The notes below the pieces were generated by a model that did not search any database, was not told the DNA's origin, and was given only the letters and a program-made list of their open reading frames with translations. Of a stretch of DNA of 64,000 bases, positions 45,451 through 57,710 are shown piece by piece (positions within the stretch are counted from its first letter, which is position 1; every line of letters begins with the position of its first letter). Made by a program: the position numbers and the translations under genes. The stretch lies in contig NW_006497023.1 in assembly GCF_000471905.2 (NCBI RefSeq), forward strand, positions 882,712-946,711. The letters run 5' to 3'. Source of the DNA: Amborella trichopoda. Its lineage: Eukaryota; Streptophyta; Magnoliopsida; Amborellales; Amborellaceae.

Positions 45451-47296
45451 AGACTGCTGCACATATAATATTTGTGGAGCTATAACTTTTTAAATTAGTT
45501 CTTATAGTGATCTAGAATGTACTCATGTGAATAACTTAAAATATTTCTTCTACATCTACTACCACAAATGAGGAATTCTGTGACCATTGTGCGCATGGGA
45601 TCCTTGAGTTTTTTTAGTCAATCAACGTGATCCTTTCGGACCCAATCGTCGCATATTATATCTTAGTATGTCGATCAATATTTCTCTCATTACAATGGGC
45701 TCCTTGTGGCTTATTCTCTTACATAAAGAGCAATAATTTTGATAGTTCTTGCATTAACATTCTTCTTGTGGCACTCGTTCCCCTTGTCTACACGAATTTA
45801 GTGCGGAGTTCTGCAAATTCTAAGAGGAAAATATGAAAAGGAAATTCTCATTGAAAAATATATCCTGAAGAAAGGAGTCCTCTCCAGATTTGCATTACAG
45901 TAAATACTAAGTAGTGTGAAAAAAGTTTACCAGTCCACCTAATTCACTTCATTGAACCAGTAAATGGACCATGACCCTTTAATTGATATGTTGAAGGTAT
46001 CTGTCTACTTCATCACTGCACTGGCGAAGGGACTGTGACATGTTAACTTATGTGGTCAATGACTTGAATCTATGTTTTTTGGCAAGGGTCTGTAAATTCA
46101 TGTGCATCTAGAACCATCGGCACTGTGTAGTAGCTACAGGTAAAAGTCGTATGTGGTCCTATCTACGCATGAAACTTCATATAATTATGCGTCATGTATT
46201 TTTGGCTCCATCTCAAACTCCTAACCATACTGCAGGTTTGTATGACATGGCCAAATATTCTATGCAGTTGATAATCATTTGGTTACAATAACAAGTTTCA
46301 CATGTGCTTCTTGTGAAAGTTTCCCTTAGTCACAATGCTTGCTCTTAAAGTGTTACAATTGAAGGACTACATCTTTCATAACCTTATGAAATATTGTCTC
46401 AAAGATTGTTGTAGTCAACTGGTGCTTGGATTTGGTGGACACCCTTTTTGTCATACGTTTGCTCTAGGTTTCTTCTCCTGTATCATTTTATTCCTAAAAT
46501 AAAATAATTGTATTTGTTGGTGGACCTTTCAAATTAATTTCGAGCAGTAGAGTTGTCTCTGTCGTTCCTCGTCTGTTCACCATGAGGCTCTAAGTATGTA
46601 AACCTCTCTATGTCAAATTGCTTTGCGGTTTGGAATGGGAACCTCCCTAACATCCAGTTGATCTGCCTGATGCTATAGGTAACAAGAGCTCTTAGAAAAC
46701 GTAGCTATTCCTGGTGTTTCTTTAATATTTGATTATTAGAAGATCAGGTTACAGTTTGATTAGTTATGTTTTAGTTTTTTTATCATGGTAATTTATTTCT
46801 GTGGTCAATTATTTCAACAGTTGGCGAGAAACATTTCGATTTCAGCTTCATTTGAATGCATGTTTCACTGTTCAGAAACTGATACTAGAGCATTCAATGA
46901 TTGCTGTAAGAGATATTCGTCTTCATGAAGTCATATAGCAATTAACAAGCATATGAAATGTTAGATGGAAATAGGAAAATATAGAAAATTAGCGCCAGTT
47001 CTAGTGTTGATTTCAGATGGAAGAATGGCAACTTACTGGTCTCGAGATGGGTCATTCCAATCATTCCAACCATCTGGAGATATGATTTCAGACATGGAGG
47101 TATAAGAAAATATGACAGTGGAGAAAGGGCGCCATGCACGCCCCAACCATGTGCGTCCTCGCCCACCAATGCTGCAGTTCACGAAGGAGAAGCCCGTGCT
47201 CTCATCCCCTGTTGATAGAGCTTGTGCCGAGATAGCCCCTGTTATGAGTTTTGCTCCACTTGGCACTAGGTTTGCCACTGAATTCAGTTGGCAGTT

Positions 47297-48405
47297 CTGA
47301 ATCACAATAAAGTATTTGAATCAAAGAAACCATAAAATAGCATTTTGAAATTCCCTCTGTATCACTTTCAGCCTCTATGATTAGTAGATGGGAATGAGGA
47401 AACATGGGACAAGCCACTATGTGCTTTGGCCACATCATGTTCCCTCTCTTTCACTCCTATAAGAAGAAGTTTAAAATCTGGACCTATTAGCTCACTGCGT
47501 CATATTGAGTTTTATCTATTCCTGAACCATTTTAGAACAAAGTAGGAGTAAGGATTCTTATGGTTCATATTTACATCTATCCAATCAAACAAGACCATAA
47601 CAAAGTAAAGAAAATATCTGGACCGATCTCATCTTTGTTCAAGTAACCTTTCGCATGTCCAATTCAGCATGGTGGTTGATTAGATGTTCCTGACTAATAT
47701 GATTAACATGAATTGTGCATCTAATTGAAATTGGATGTATTGGGAAGTACCCCATCATCACCAAATTACCCTCACCCCTTTTGATTTTCATACCAAGATC
47801 CATTTACCTGATTCTACTGTCACTAGCACATTTGTAGTACATTTAAGGGCCGTAACCCGGCGCTGGTCCTGCCTAAGCAAGGTTAACAAATAAAGCAGTT
47901 TTCTAATAAATGAGTGGGGCTTTAGTATATGACACTACATTCCATTCATCAACCTAAGCGGATTGCCCATAAGAAGTGAATTAGTCACTGTATTAAGCGC
48001 CAAGGATATTTTGCACTACTAGTTCAGCTATAAAATGCAATTTAGCTGTTGTCCATTTGAAGTTCTTTACTTAGTGCCACTTCATATTTTATGTTAATCT
48101 GAAGAAATATCATAAGCATTGCATACCTTGTTTATGTGTTCCAAGTTGCATACATGATTATACAAAACGATGTACATGTGCGTGATTGTGAGATAGTACT
48201 ATTCAAATAGAATTTATTTACATATATTCTTTCATAATCCATGGAAATGAGAGATTGAAGAAGATGTTTAGTATAGAATTAGTGTTGGGTGGATGAAGTA
48301 GATATATAGTTATGGGGTGTTATTTAATGAAAAAGATGGTTAAGAGATATTTATCTAATTTCAAAAGCATATCCACCTAGGTGAGATAATTGGACTCCGG
48401 GGAGA
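47297..48405. other. Non-coding, no feature recognised
   Basis: This stretch should hold the upstream intron of the pectinesterase, and no further exon is visible in it. It is moderately AT-rich unique-looking sequence. Confidence 0.5.
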
Positions 48406-48515
48406 GTTCTAGAGAGGGAATTCAAGGGAAGACTCCTTTTGTGAAAAAGGAGTCGTGCTAGTTCTAGAGAGGGAATTCAAGGGAAGATTCCTTTCGTGAA
48501 ATCGGTAGGGAGAGG
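48406..48515. repeat. 55-bp tandem duplication
   Basis: GTTCTAGAGAGGGAATTCAA begins at 48406 and again at 48461, with the following AGGGAAGAYTCCTTTYGTGAAA also shared. The first unit additionally holds a small palindrome (GACTCCTTTT...AAAAAGGAGTC). Confidence 0.9.
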
Positions 48516-49329
48516 GCTCCTACCCTTGGTAAAAATTGAGACTAAAATGAAGTATTGTAAATTGTCAAGGGCTAACCAATTAAGCCTAGGCTCTTTTTCC
48601 TAAACCTCTATTTGCTTTTTGTTTCTCTTTCTAAAAAACCCTAGAGTGGGACATGTAGCACTGAAACTCAACACGGTGAATCGGCAAAAACTCTTAGGCC
48701 ATCTTCATCAAAGGCTACATTGTGGAATAGTAGCTTTAGTTCTAGTAATCATGAGGCTTGCCTGAGGTTACGAGCATCGAACTCTTGATCTTAAAGAACA
48801 ACTCTTGAAATAAAGGTAGCACACGTATGGAAGCAGAGGAAATCGAGACCAATTGGAATACTGTAATTGGACTCGAAAGATATATATAACTCCTACCAGG
48901 TCCATGTTGTTTTGTACATGTTTTCTTTTGTATTTCATTGTGTAATAATTCGCCATCAGAAGTGCAGTATTCATGACAAGGATAGTAGGACTGTTAAATA
49001 GGTCATTCAAAGTTTGGGGTACCCAATAAGGCCCCTTGGGCTGTGCGTAGGCCTGGGTCAGGCATTAGAAGTTCGAACCACACCGATCCTTGCTTGGCTT
49101 ACATGTCAGTAGAGCTGCCAATCGGACCGTCCTGAGTTGAGGCTAGGCCCAGATGAACCCCTGGTCAAACCTTATACCATTAAAAGAAATGGGTGGTAAT
49201 TCAGTTTTGGACACGGCTTTTATGTGTCCATGTAGAAATGAGTCACCACTTAAAAATCTATTTTGAGATGGAGTTTTGGAACTAATTTTTAAGGACATGT
49301 AATATCTAAAATAGATATCATGAATATGA

Positions 49330-49690
49330 AAAAATAAATAAATTTTGAAAATTAAGGTTAATAATTTTATTACAAAAATTATAAATTAATAAATTACAAA
49401 AATTAATAAAGTTACAAAAATTAATAATTTTATTACAAATTTTATTACAAAAATTAATAATTTTATTAAAAAAATTACAAATTAATAAAATTACAAAATT
49501 TACAAATTAATAAAATTAATAATTTTATTACAAAAATGATTAATTTTATTACAAAAATCAGAGTCAATTGTTTTTAGATGGACCACCTATTTGCATCCGT
49601 CTTTACGATGGATGCTTTATACCTCGATACTGCAAATGTACAAACATACGATGGATGCTTTATAGACTGCAAATCTACAAACATGAAACA
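49330..49690. repeat. AT-rich short-unit repeats
   Basis: AATTAATAATTTTATTACAAAAATT and variants repeat from 49340 to 49560. After it, ACGATGGATGCTTTATA occurs twice (49605 and 49648) with a shared TGCAAAT-TACAAACAT block. No coding function is indicated. Confidence 0.75.
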
Positions 49691-50879
49691 ATTTTCCTTC
49701 AGGCTTTGTCTAATAATATGGAACAAAAAAAATGGTTCAAGAAACACTGAGAACGGCAAAAGTGTTGGTTTAAAGAACATGATTATTACATTCATGATTC
49801 AAAAACATGTGTTCATAAATAAAAAGGGTACCTATGTATTTGCGGCTGGAATGGATGGGTATAACTTTCACTTAAAACTGAAGAAAAATATCACTCTGTA
49901 TTTTAAGTAATTAAATGTTGAATCAATATCAGTACTTCGTTGGTGCTACCGGGGGATTGCACCAAAGAGAATCTCCACGAAGAGAAAAATTTAAGGTAGT
50001 TTATAGATTTTTATTTTTTTCTTCCAAAAGCTTATTTTGAGGACAATAAAATATGGGCGTGGTTTTATAACGTCAGAACTTTAAACAATCCAATTACGGC
50101 GCACTTCCAAATTTTATCATAACGTGTAATTTTGGTGTAAAATATTCTTAAGATTATCTACAAATCTATTTTTATAAAATTTTAAACTTCAAAAATAGTT
50201 AAAATCAAGTAGATCTATAAACATATAAATATCTTGAAAATAGACTGTCTAGATAATGTGTTGACTATTTATGGGACTCAATATCTGTTTTTAAATCATA
50301 CTCATATATCTTGATGTCGAGATGATCAATTAGAGAGTTTTTCAACATTAAAACAATGTTTTTCAATGGATTTTTAAAGTGTACCTTTAATTCTATATTT
50401 TAAAGTTGCAACCTTATAAAAAAAATTTCCATTGTCAAAATAGTTTATAGAAAAAATTTAAAAATAAAATAGTGTAGAGACACGACATTTTGATTGGAGC
50501 AATCTTAACTTTCCATTCAAAATAGACGGTTGGATAAGGGGGAGGATAGAACTTCTATTTTTTAAAAGAAGCATAGAAAGCTTGCCTTTTTCTAAATAAT
50601 GGGTTTCAAATTAAGTTATGCTAGAACTATAGTGCCCATCCGTTGGCGATCTGGGAGATCCAACCTCAAGAAAACCGTTGCTATCCAGCAACCTCCCCTG
50701 GGGGGCACATCGTAGAAATTTCCCCACGGATTATGCTATGTCAAAGTAGTATTTTTAAAAAATATATTGATGGTGACCCATTGATATCGATCTGAAGTTG
50801 GAATAAAAAAGAAAAAGAGGAAAAACAACAAGAAGAAAAGAAATAATGATATTTATGCCTTAAATTGCTTAATAAGATG

Positions 50880-50945
50880 CCTGTGGTGGCTAGAGGGTTA
50901 GATTGCCGTCTACACAATGGATATTAGAATCCTCCCAACACAATT
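50880..50945 (+). other. tRNA-like (possible SINE) fragment
   Basis: GGTGGCTAGAGGGTTAG resembles a polymerase III A box, and ATTAGAATCCTCCC a B box, about 35 bp apart. There is no complete cloverleaf and no clear tail. A second similar fragment lies at 51150-51235. Confidence 0.3.
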
Positions 50946-51149
50946 CTTTTTTGTTAACGCAAGTTTAAAAAATAAAAATAGAAATAAAAATTGCCTATAT
51001 GGATATATTACGTACTATAAACAATTTAGTTGAGGAATCGGCACAACCAGCAGTTCTTAATCGAAATAAGTGATTTTTTAGTTCCTGTATCTTCCTTGAA
51101 AATCGGTTGTTCCATTGATGTTTTAGTGTTTATAACGGCACGCAATAGA

Positions 51150-51235
51150 GGAATCAGCCTAAGGCTTAAGTGGTTAGCCGTTGACGTCTAGCAACGCTAC
51201 ATTTCAAGTTCAATTCCTACCACTACAGTATGCAA
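51150..51235 (+). other. tRNA-like (possible SINE) fragment
   Basis: CTTAAGTGGTTAGCCG resembles an A box and AGTTCAATTCCTACC a B box, spaced as in tRNA-derived SINEs. An A-rich region follows. The match is by eye and short. Confidence 0.35.
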
Positions 51236-51249
51236 TGGTAATAGGTGTT

Positions 51250-52060
51250 ATCAAGGAAAAAAGGAGTTAGAAAAGAATGGAAACATGAAGGAAAAAAGGA
51301 GTTCAAGAGAAGAATGAAAACTTTTTGAACAACAAAAAATAAATAAAGGTAAAAAAAGAAAGAGAAAATTGCATATATATTTGTTATAGTTTTCGTTATT
51401 ACGACTCTTTTTTTTCATGTCAAAACAAAAATAATGAAGGAAAAAAGGAGTTCAAGAAAAGAACGAAAACTTTTGACCAACGAAAAATAAATAAAGCTCA
51501 AAAAAGAAAGAGAAAATTGCATATATATTCGTTATAGTTTTCGTTATTATGGCTCTTTTTTTTCATGTTAAAACGAAAATTATTAAGGAAAAAAGGAGTT
51601 CAAGAAAAGAATGAAAGCTTTTGAACAACGAAAAATAAATAAAGGTAAAAAAAGAAAGAGAAAAGTACATACACATCCATTATAGTTTCTGTTATTACGG
51701 CTCTACCAAATAGTTTCGGTTATTATCACCGTGTCCACTTTCTTTATGTCAAAACGGAAATTTAAAAAAACAAAAGACTTTACCCTTTTTCGATTGTTGA
51801 ACAACCGAATTCAAAATGTTTTGGGTTGAAAATTGCATATATATCCGTTGTAGTTTTCGTTATTACGGCTCTTTTATTTCATGTCAAAACGGAAATTATG
51901 AAGGAAAAAAGGAGTTCAAGAAAAGAATGAAAAATTTTGAACAACAAAAAATAAATAAAGGTGAAAAAAGAAAGCGAAAATTGCATATATATCCATTCTA
52001 GTTTCTGTTATTAGGGCTCTGCCGAATAGTTTCGGTTATTATCACCGTATCCATTTTTTT
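51250..52060. repeat. Tandem units of about 150 bp in the left arm of a foldback element
   Basis: Units begin at about 51287, 51436, 51585 and 51900 with GAAGGAAAAAAGGAGTTCAA and continue through AAATAAATAAAGG, TTGCATATATATCCGTTATA and CATGTCAAAACG. The step between the last two is about twice the unit because other arm sequence (AATAGTTTCGGTTATTATCACCGT) is included. Confidence 0.85.
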
Positions 52061-52895
52061 CATGTCAAAACGAAAAATAAAAAAAAAACAGACTTTACGC
52101 TTTTTCAGTTTTTAAACAACTGAATTCAAAGTATTTTCGATTGTTCAACAATCGAAAACGGGGCCACTTTTGGTTTTTGAATAACCGAAAATTTAAAATT
52201 TTGAGTTCTTCAATAACCGGAATTTTTTTCTCTCTTATGGGTTTGTGTATCCTCTCTCTACCTCTCTCTACCTCTCTTTCTACATTACATGGGTAAAAAT
52301 GGTTTTTTTTTTAAACTCTCTCTCTGCCCTTCACGCAACGTGTTTTTTTTTTTTTGGGTAAGTTCATAATCTGTGAGATTTCTCCTAAATTTAGGGGCTC
52401 AAACTAGTTGTTCCCTCGTTATTTTATCGGATAACCAGGCCTTCAAAGAGGTAGAGAGAGAATATGCCACAAGATTTCTCCTAATTTTTATTGTCATAAT
52501 CTCTAAGATTTCTCCTAAATTTTGGGGATCAATATTCCCCTTTGATTTGATGGGATAATTATGACTTCAGGGAGGTAGAGAAAATACGTCACGAGAGAGA
52601 GAAAACTTTTTTCGGGTTCTTGAAGAACCCAATTTTAAAATTTTCCGCTCTTCAAAAACCGAAAATTTTAAATTTTATGTTCTTCAATAACCGAAATTGG
52701 TGTATTTTTTGTTATTGAACAACTGAAAATACTTTAAATTCGGTTGTTGAACAACCTGAAAAGGGTAAAGCCATTTTTTTTTCTTTTTTAAATTTCCATT
52801 TTGACATGAAAAAAACAGACACGGTAGAAATAACAGAAACTATTCGGTAGAGCCGTAATAACGGAAACTATAATATATATGTATGTAATTTTCCC
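51975..52895. mobile_element. Foldback (long terminal inverted repeat) element
   Basis: The right arm (about 52612-52895), read in reverse, follows the left arm (about 51975-52230) block by block. The shared blocks are TATAGTTTCCGTTATTA, GGCTCT-CCGAATAGTTTC, a CATGTCAAAA block, GACTTTAC-CTTTTTCAG and GTTGTTCAACAAC-GAATT. Then come ATTTTCGGTTATTGAAGAAC-like blocks. The centre (52231-52611) carries its own duplicated segment of about 125 bp (CATAATCTSTRAGATTTCTC at 52368 and 52496). No coding sequence is present. It is a non-autonomous element, and target duplications were not defined because the outer left end is blurred by the tandem units. Confidence 0.8.
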
Positions 52896-53002
52896 AAAAA
52901 GGAATGTCATTGTTTTTTATAATAGAAATGGCCACTTCAGTTATTTGAAAATCTCTCGCTTCTCTGACTTTCCATTATAGTGTATTATTAAGCCCTATTT
53001 AA

Positions 53003-53434
53003 TAGGGATGAGAATTGGCTTGACTAGGACCGTAAACTCGAATTTTGGACCCTATTTGGATCTGGGTAAATATCCGAAATTCAAACTCGGATCCAAAAGT
53101 GAGATCTGAATTAAAATCCAAATTGTATCCGAGTATCGATGGATCCGATCCGGATCCAGCCTAATTTTTTTAAAATAGAATTTTTTTATTTTTTATATAT
53201 ACTTTTTTTAATAATATATATAATCCAAATTCGAATCCAGATCCGATATATCTTATTCGGATTTGGATCCAGATCTGGATTTGATGTATACTATTCGAAT
53301 ACAAATCCAAATCTGAAGATCTAGGATCAAGTTTGAAGCCAGATCCAACCCAAATTCGATATATACTATTCGGATCTATATTTGGATCTGATCGGATCCG
53401 AATTCAGATCTGATCAGATTGTTCTCACCCCTAA
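53003..53434. mobile_element. hAT-like MITE, 432 bp, with 7-bp target duplication
   Basis: It starts TAGGGATGAGAA and ends TTCTCACCCCTAA, giving terminal inverted repeats. TATTTAA stands on both sides (52996-53002 and 53435-53441). The interior is dense in GGATCC, GATCCGGATC and TTCGGAT words that also pair with each other. No coding sequence is present. Confidence 0.85.
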
Positions 53435-53654
53435 TATTTAAGAGGTGGACACATTCGTAAAGATACAAGAAATCCTATATGTTGATGGGTTGTAGCATGC
53501 AACGTTTAAGGAGGAAAGGTCCAGGGTAAAAGCATGAACAAATGTTTAAGGCACCATGTAAGGAATTATAGACGTGGTGCACCAACACCCTTCCATTTGA
53601 TTCTATGCGGTCCACCAGCTTGATCATGGATGAATATAGAGAATGGGATAATAG

Positions 53655-54403
53655 AATGCACTAACTTAAAAAAATCATGTTAAAAACTTATTTGTTTAAT
53701 TCCAATTTTTAAATATATATTGTTCTTAATCTAATGAACAGTCACCAAAAGAAAAATTTGAAAACTCACTCCAAAAGATGTGTTTTGAGCCCAACTAATA
53801 TAGGACGTCCATTTTAATAAGATACTTAGATCTAAACCTTAGAAGAATTTGTTTTCTTTCCAAAAATTTTAGATATCTTTAGTATCACTAGATTAACAAT
53901 CATAAAAAAAAGAAAAAATAATTTTTAGTTTGTAAAGGTCTAGATCTTGAAATTCACCAAATAAATAGTCGAGATTCATTGTTGGAGGGCACTCATTTCT
54001 TACTATATCTAAGGTGTAAATTGAATTTTATTTTTTTGATATTGATTATTGGGATGAAAAGGGTGTGTGCAAAATTTGGAGTCATACAAATGTATTAAAT
54101 ATGGTTTTCTAGAATTGTGGTTGCATTATATTACTATACAACCATTGCATGAAATCACTGCCCAAAGAGAATGAGCAGTGATGTCATGCAACGGTTTTAT
54201 AATAATATAATGCACCATCTTACAAAAACCATGTTAAAAACCCATTTGTTTAACCCCAAGTTTTAAATATACATTGTTTTTAAGCTAATGAACAATCATA
54301 AAAAAAAAAATTTAAAAACATACCCCAAAAGATGTTTTCTGAGCCCAACTAATATAGGCCATCAATTTTAATGAGATACTTAGTTCTAGGACTTAGAATA
54401 CAA
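53655..54403. repeat. Diverged direct repeat of about 190 bp
   Basis: 53655-53845 and 54207-54403 share TAATGCAC/GAATGCAC, ATGTTAAAAACxxATTTGTTTAA, TAATGAACARTCA, CCAAAAGATG, GAGCCCAACTAATATAGG and AGATACTTAG. They stand about 555 bp apart. The hairpin at 54122-54213 adjoins the second copy, so each may be the flank of a small element. Confidence 0.8.
54122..54213. repeat. Near-perfect hairpin, about 40-bp arms
   Basis: TGCATTATATTACTATACAA...GAAATCACTGC (54122-54161) pairs with GCAGTGATGTCATGC...ATAATATAATGCA (54175-54213) across a 13-base loop. It may be a very short MITE or a source of a small-RNA precursor. Confidence 0.85.
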
Positions 54404-56100
54404 ACATAGAGATGAATTATTTTCCTAGATTAAAAAAAGACGACTGCATGAAAGATGAAATTTTAAAAGCACCTCCCAAGAAAAGAAAAGAAAAATACTC
54501 TACATAATGCTAACCTACAACGCTACAAATTTATGCATAACTACAACGCTTCAAATTCATGTGTTGTTTATTTAAGCACTGGATGCCTTCTTCATGTAAA
54601 ACCTGCTGAATACAAAAATGGATATGATATCCTCTCTCTACCTCTCTTCTTCAATATGGTCAATATGGTCAATATATATATTATAAAGAGCGAGCATTTA
54701 GCATAATGTGCACAACTCACACGGACAAAATAGCTGAGGATTTTTTTATCTGAAATTTGGGTATCCAAGTGTAACAAGATGATTATTTTGAGTTCTTGAA
54801 CTCCTCAATCTTGCCCTCTAAAAATTAGACGGTTCTTGTTCAATCTTGAAATATTATTTTTTGTTTATTTACTCAAAGGTGAAAGTTTTGTTCACTTGAG
54901 GTTGATTGTTAAAGTTTAGCCCAAATTTGGAGTCCAAAAAGTTTCTAAGATTGAGTTTTACCCACGGAGAAAATGCACACTATGCTCCTGTTGGAGAGAC
55001 TTGTCGTTTCGCTATTTGAATGTTTGCCTTATTGTTTGGTGGGTTTCTACTTACTCAAAATCTGACTTTGTTTTGTAGGCTTTTAATTATCAATAATTTA
55101 GAGAACCTTGGCTTGCAACCTTTTGCCTCGTAAAGCATGCTTATTTCCTCTGTGGTTGTCACTCACAACCGGTTTTAATTTTCGGATTGGTGGGGTAGAT
55201 CACTCATTACTAGATTTGTGTCGAATGGTTGGATCGACAATCAGGATCGAGTTTGAATTAATGGTCAATTTTTTTAAAAAAATAAATAAAATAAAACAAA
55301 AGTTAAAATAGGGGTTTATGGGGTACAAATTCCAAGGGATCTAGAAAACATTAAATATGATTAAAAAGGATAAATAAATAAATAATCTATTCTTCACAAA
55401 TAAATTTATATGCTTTAAAAATAGTTTATAACTAATATTATATGTGGGTAATGTTTGAAATGTGGCATATCAAATCCTTTTTATCTCAAGAATTTATTTT
55501 TCAATAATAGTAAAAAAACCATATTGTATAGTATATGTGAAATCCCATGAAGTTGACACGAGGCAATGCCATATACTAAGATCCATATTTGGAGCTTTCA
55601 TGGGATGTTGTACTGGAGGGAAAACCTGGTGATGCGTTTGGATTCTTTGTAAGAATTGTTTTTCTATATTATAGATGTACAAAATTATTTAATTTCTAAA
55701 TATCTTTTAGCAAATTTTAGGAATGCTTGGATGACATCCTATCATATGAGTCATTAGTGCACTAATGACAGGTTTAGCTCATTACATAAGATTAGCAGTT
55801 TTGTGACAACTTGTTAATCCTAATTGACTGCACTTAAGGAAATTAAGGCAGGAGTTATACATGGATCTCAACTCCCATGGACCAAGAATGTGTGATTTAC
55901 AAAATATGGTTATCTATAAAAAGCAGTTAAACTCTCAAGTAAAGAAAAACAGAAGGATGGAAAATGAGTAAATGAGATTCACCAAAAGGGACTCTCAAGG
56001 TAGCCTGTCACCGAATGACTTTGTCTTTAGGTTTTAGCATGGAACCTTAAATCTCACGTATGATTTAACGATGGATCCGAGTATAGCAAATTTTATTTAT
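54404..56100. other. AT-rich, no feature recognised
   Basis: Short chance frames only (for example 55108-55311, with no recognisable motif). The region from about 55730 onward may be LTR sequence, given the PBS-like site at 56144. Confidence 0.4.
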
Positions 56101-56143
56101 TTATTTATTTATTTATTATTATTATTTTTATTGGGGCTAACAA

Positions 56144-56161
56144 TGGTATCAAAGCAAGGTT
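56144..56161 (+). other. Copia-type primer-binding site (methionine tRNA)
   Basis: TGGTATCAAAGCAAGGTT is one change from the common plant copia PBS. It follows GGGGCTAACA, a plausible LTR end. If real, a copia 5' LTR lies just upstream. It could belong to the copia element ending at 63595, with gag lost between, or to another element. LTR similarity to 63595-64000 was not seen. Confidence 0.45.
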
Positions 56162-56524
56162 AACTCTCAAATACAACTTGCTTAATCTTTACTATTATTA
56201 TTTCATTGACCTCATATAAGAAAGATCTATATGCACATAGCGTTCTTTTTGTGTATGCCAATAATTTTTTTTTAAAAAAGAGTTGAAATGAAATAAATAA
56301 TAATAATAATCAGGAACATTTGTTTAGGTATTTTTACGACCTTTTATAAATGGTTTCCTTTTACTGGCCATAATGAGTAATTCTATCCCATTTTTCTTTT
56401 GTTCAAATTCATGTTTTTTTGTGAAGGGAATTTACATCTTTATAAAATAATGGGTTCCTCTTTTAACTTATCTCAAAATCTCTTCCTTAAGGAAACAGAA
56501 GCCTCCTACCCGCATTTTCTCTCG

Positions 56525-56690
56525 GATCACCTACAAAGACTCACCTCTATGATAACTCGTTAGATAGAGATCACCTATGATAACTCTGTGTGATCACCTA
56601 CAAAGACACACCTCTATGATAACTCTTTGTGATCACCTACAAAGACGCACCTCTATGATAACTCGTTAGATAGAGAGAGAATAGTAAGAA
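56525..56690. repeat. Tandem repeat, about 46-65 bp units, three copies
   Basis: GATCACCTACAAAGAC-CACCTCTATGATAACTC begins at 56527, 56591 and 56630. The first and last are followed by GTTAGATAGAGA. Confidence 0.85.
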
Positions 56691-57044
56691 AGAAGATGAG
56701 GAGCGAGTAAGGTGAGTTTTTTTTTGGGACTTTTTTTATTTGTTTTTTTCTTTTATTATAGTAATATGTAATGGATGAGCATTCTATAAGGCCTAGGCTT
56801 TATGAAAACAGAATAGAGGCTCACCTCAAATCTTCGTCCGGAAAGTACCTTTGGCAAAAGAAATCTCTATGATGGCTCTAAAATAAATTTTTAAAACCGA
56901 TAATGAAATTCAAAACTCAAAAAAAGGTACAGATCTTGCGGATCTATGAACACTTACATTTTGGGCAAAATGAACGGTCTAGATAATTTGTTATAATACA
57001 TATTATTTTTTGAACTTGAAATCCACTTTTTTTTTTTTATTTTA

Positions 57045-57710
57045 AATGTGGCGATTGAGGTGGTTATATGGGTGTAATGTGGAATACGTTACACCCCAAT
57101 AGCCACTCTATCTTACACCCTCTTCTCCCCTATAGCCACCTTATGTATATATATCTATATATATATAAAGGACTGATTCTATTTTTGGATGATAAAAAAA
57201 AAAAGAGAAACCCTCAAAAAGACATTGAGAGATAGTGACACAAGAAGAAGCCAAAAAAAAAAAAAAAAACTCTAATTTTTTGTTTGTTTAACAAGAAAGA
57301 GATTGAAAATGAAATAGATCAGAGAGGCATAGATGAATCAAAGAGAGAGAGACAGGGCCTTGCTTCTCTTCTTTTTTGTTTTTTCTTTTTTTTTTTTAAA
57401 AGGGGAGAGGAAAAAGGATGGAGGTGAGAAGACAGAACTACCTTATCGAACCCCTCCTATACGGGTGACTCCTACGAAGAAATAGGTGAGAAACACTCAA
57501 TATATCCTATTTTGCCACTCCTCCTACACGGGTGACTACTTTCCTTCTCTTGGAGTGGCTATAGGGGTGTAAGATAGGGTGGCTATTGGGAAAATAGGAG
57601 TCATACTTATATCCACCTTTTGTAATTGGGGTGTAATTGTTTTTTTGATTTAATGGAACACATTGCACCCCAATAGCCACATTACACCCCCAATGGTTAC
57701 ATCTGAAAGG
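57045..57710. mobile_element. Nested inverted repeats of a MITE-like element
   Basis: The words TGGCTATTGGGGTGTAA and TGGCTATAGGGGTGTAAGAT occur in both orientations: forward at about 57547-57588 and reversed at 57093-57133 and 57660-57690. A rough outer pair is formed by TGGGTGTAATGTGG at 57070 and CCACATTACACCCCC at 57676. This suggests one or two short inverted-repeat elements inserted into each other. A (TA)n run lies at 57140-57170. Confidence 0.65.

Larger units (their letters stand above)
44698..47296 (-). pseudogene. Pectinesterase, last two exons
   Basis: Pectinesterases remove methyl esters from cell-wall pectin. The first visible exon (47296-47037, 260 nt) follows a CAG acceptor. 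It reads NCQLNSVANLVPSGAKLITGAISAQ and then has GFSFVNCSIGG, WLGRAWRPFSTVIFSYT (with the Arg and Trp of the active site) and GWNDWNDPSRD. It ends at a GTAAGT donor. After a 2,182-bp intron the last exon (44854-44698) reads SIFYGEYQYSGSGAN, SQAAPFLNISYIDG and WLQPF, then a stop. The phases match (the split Gln codon CA|G), and both exons are fully open. The upstream exons with the two catalytic Asp residues (QDT and DFIFG motifs) are not found within the 16.7 kb left in the window. So either the gene is truncated or its first exons lie very far away. One Cys of the GEYQC motif is Tyr. Close relatives would be the QRT1-like group. Confidence 0.8.

Noticed and set aside
48768..49910. Frames at 48768-49010 and 49578-49910 as upstream pectinesterase or other exons
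   Set aside because: No pectinesterase motif, and the latter is made of short tandem repeats and AT-rich sequence.
55108..55311. 67-codon plus-strand frame
   Set aside because: No recognisable motif, lysine-rich AT tail, no supporting signals.
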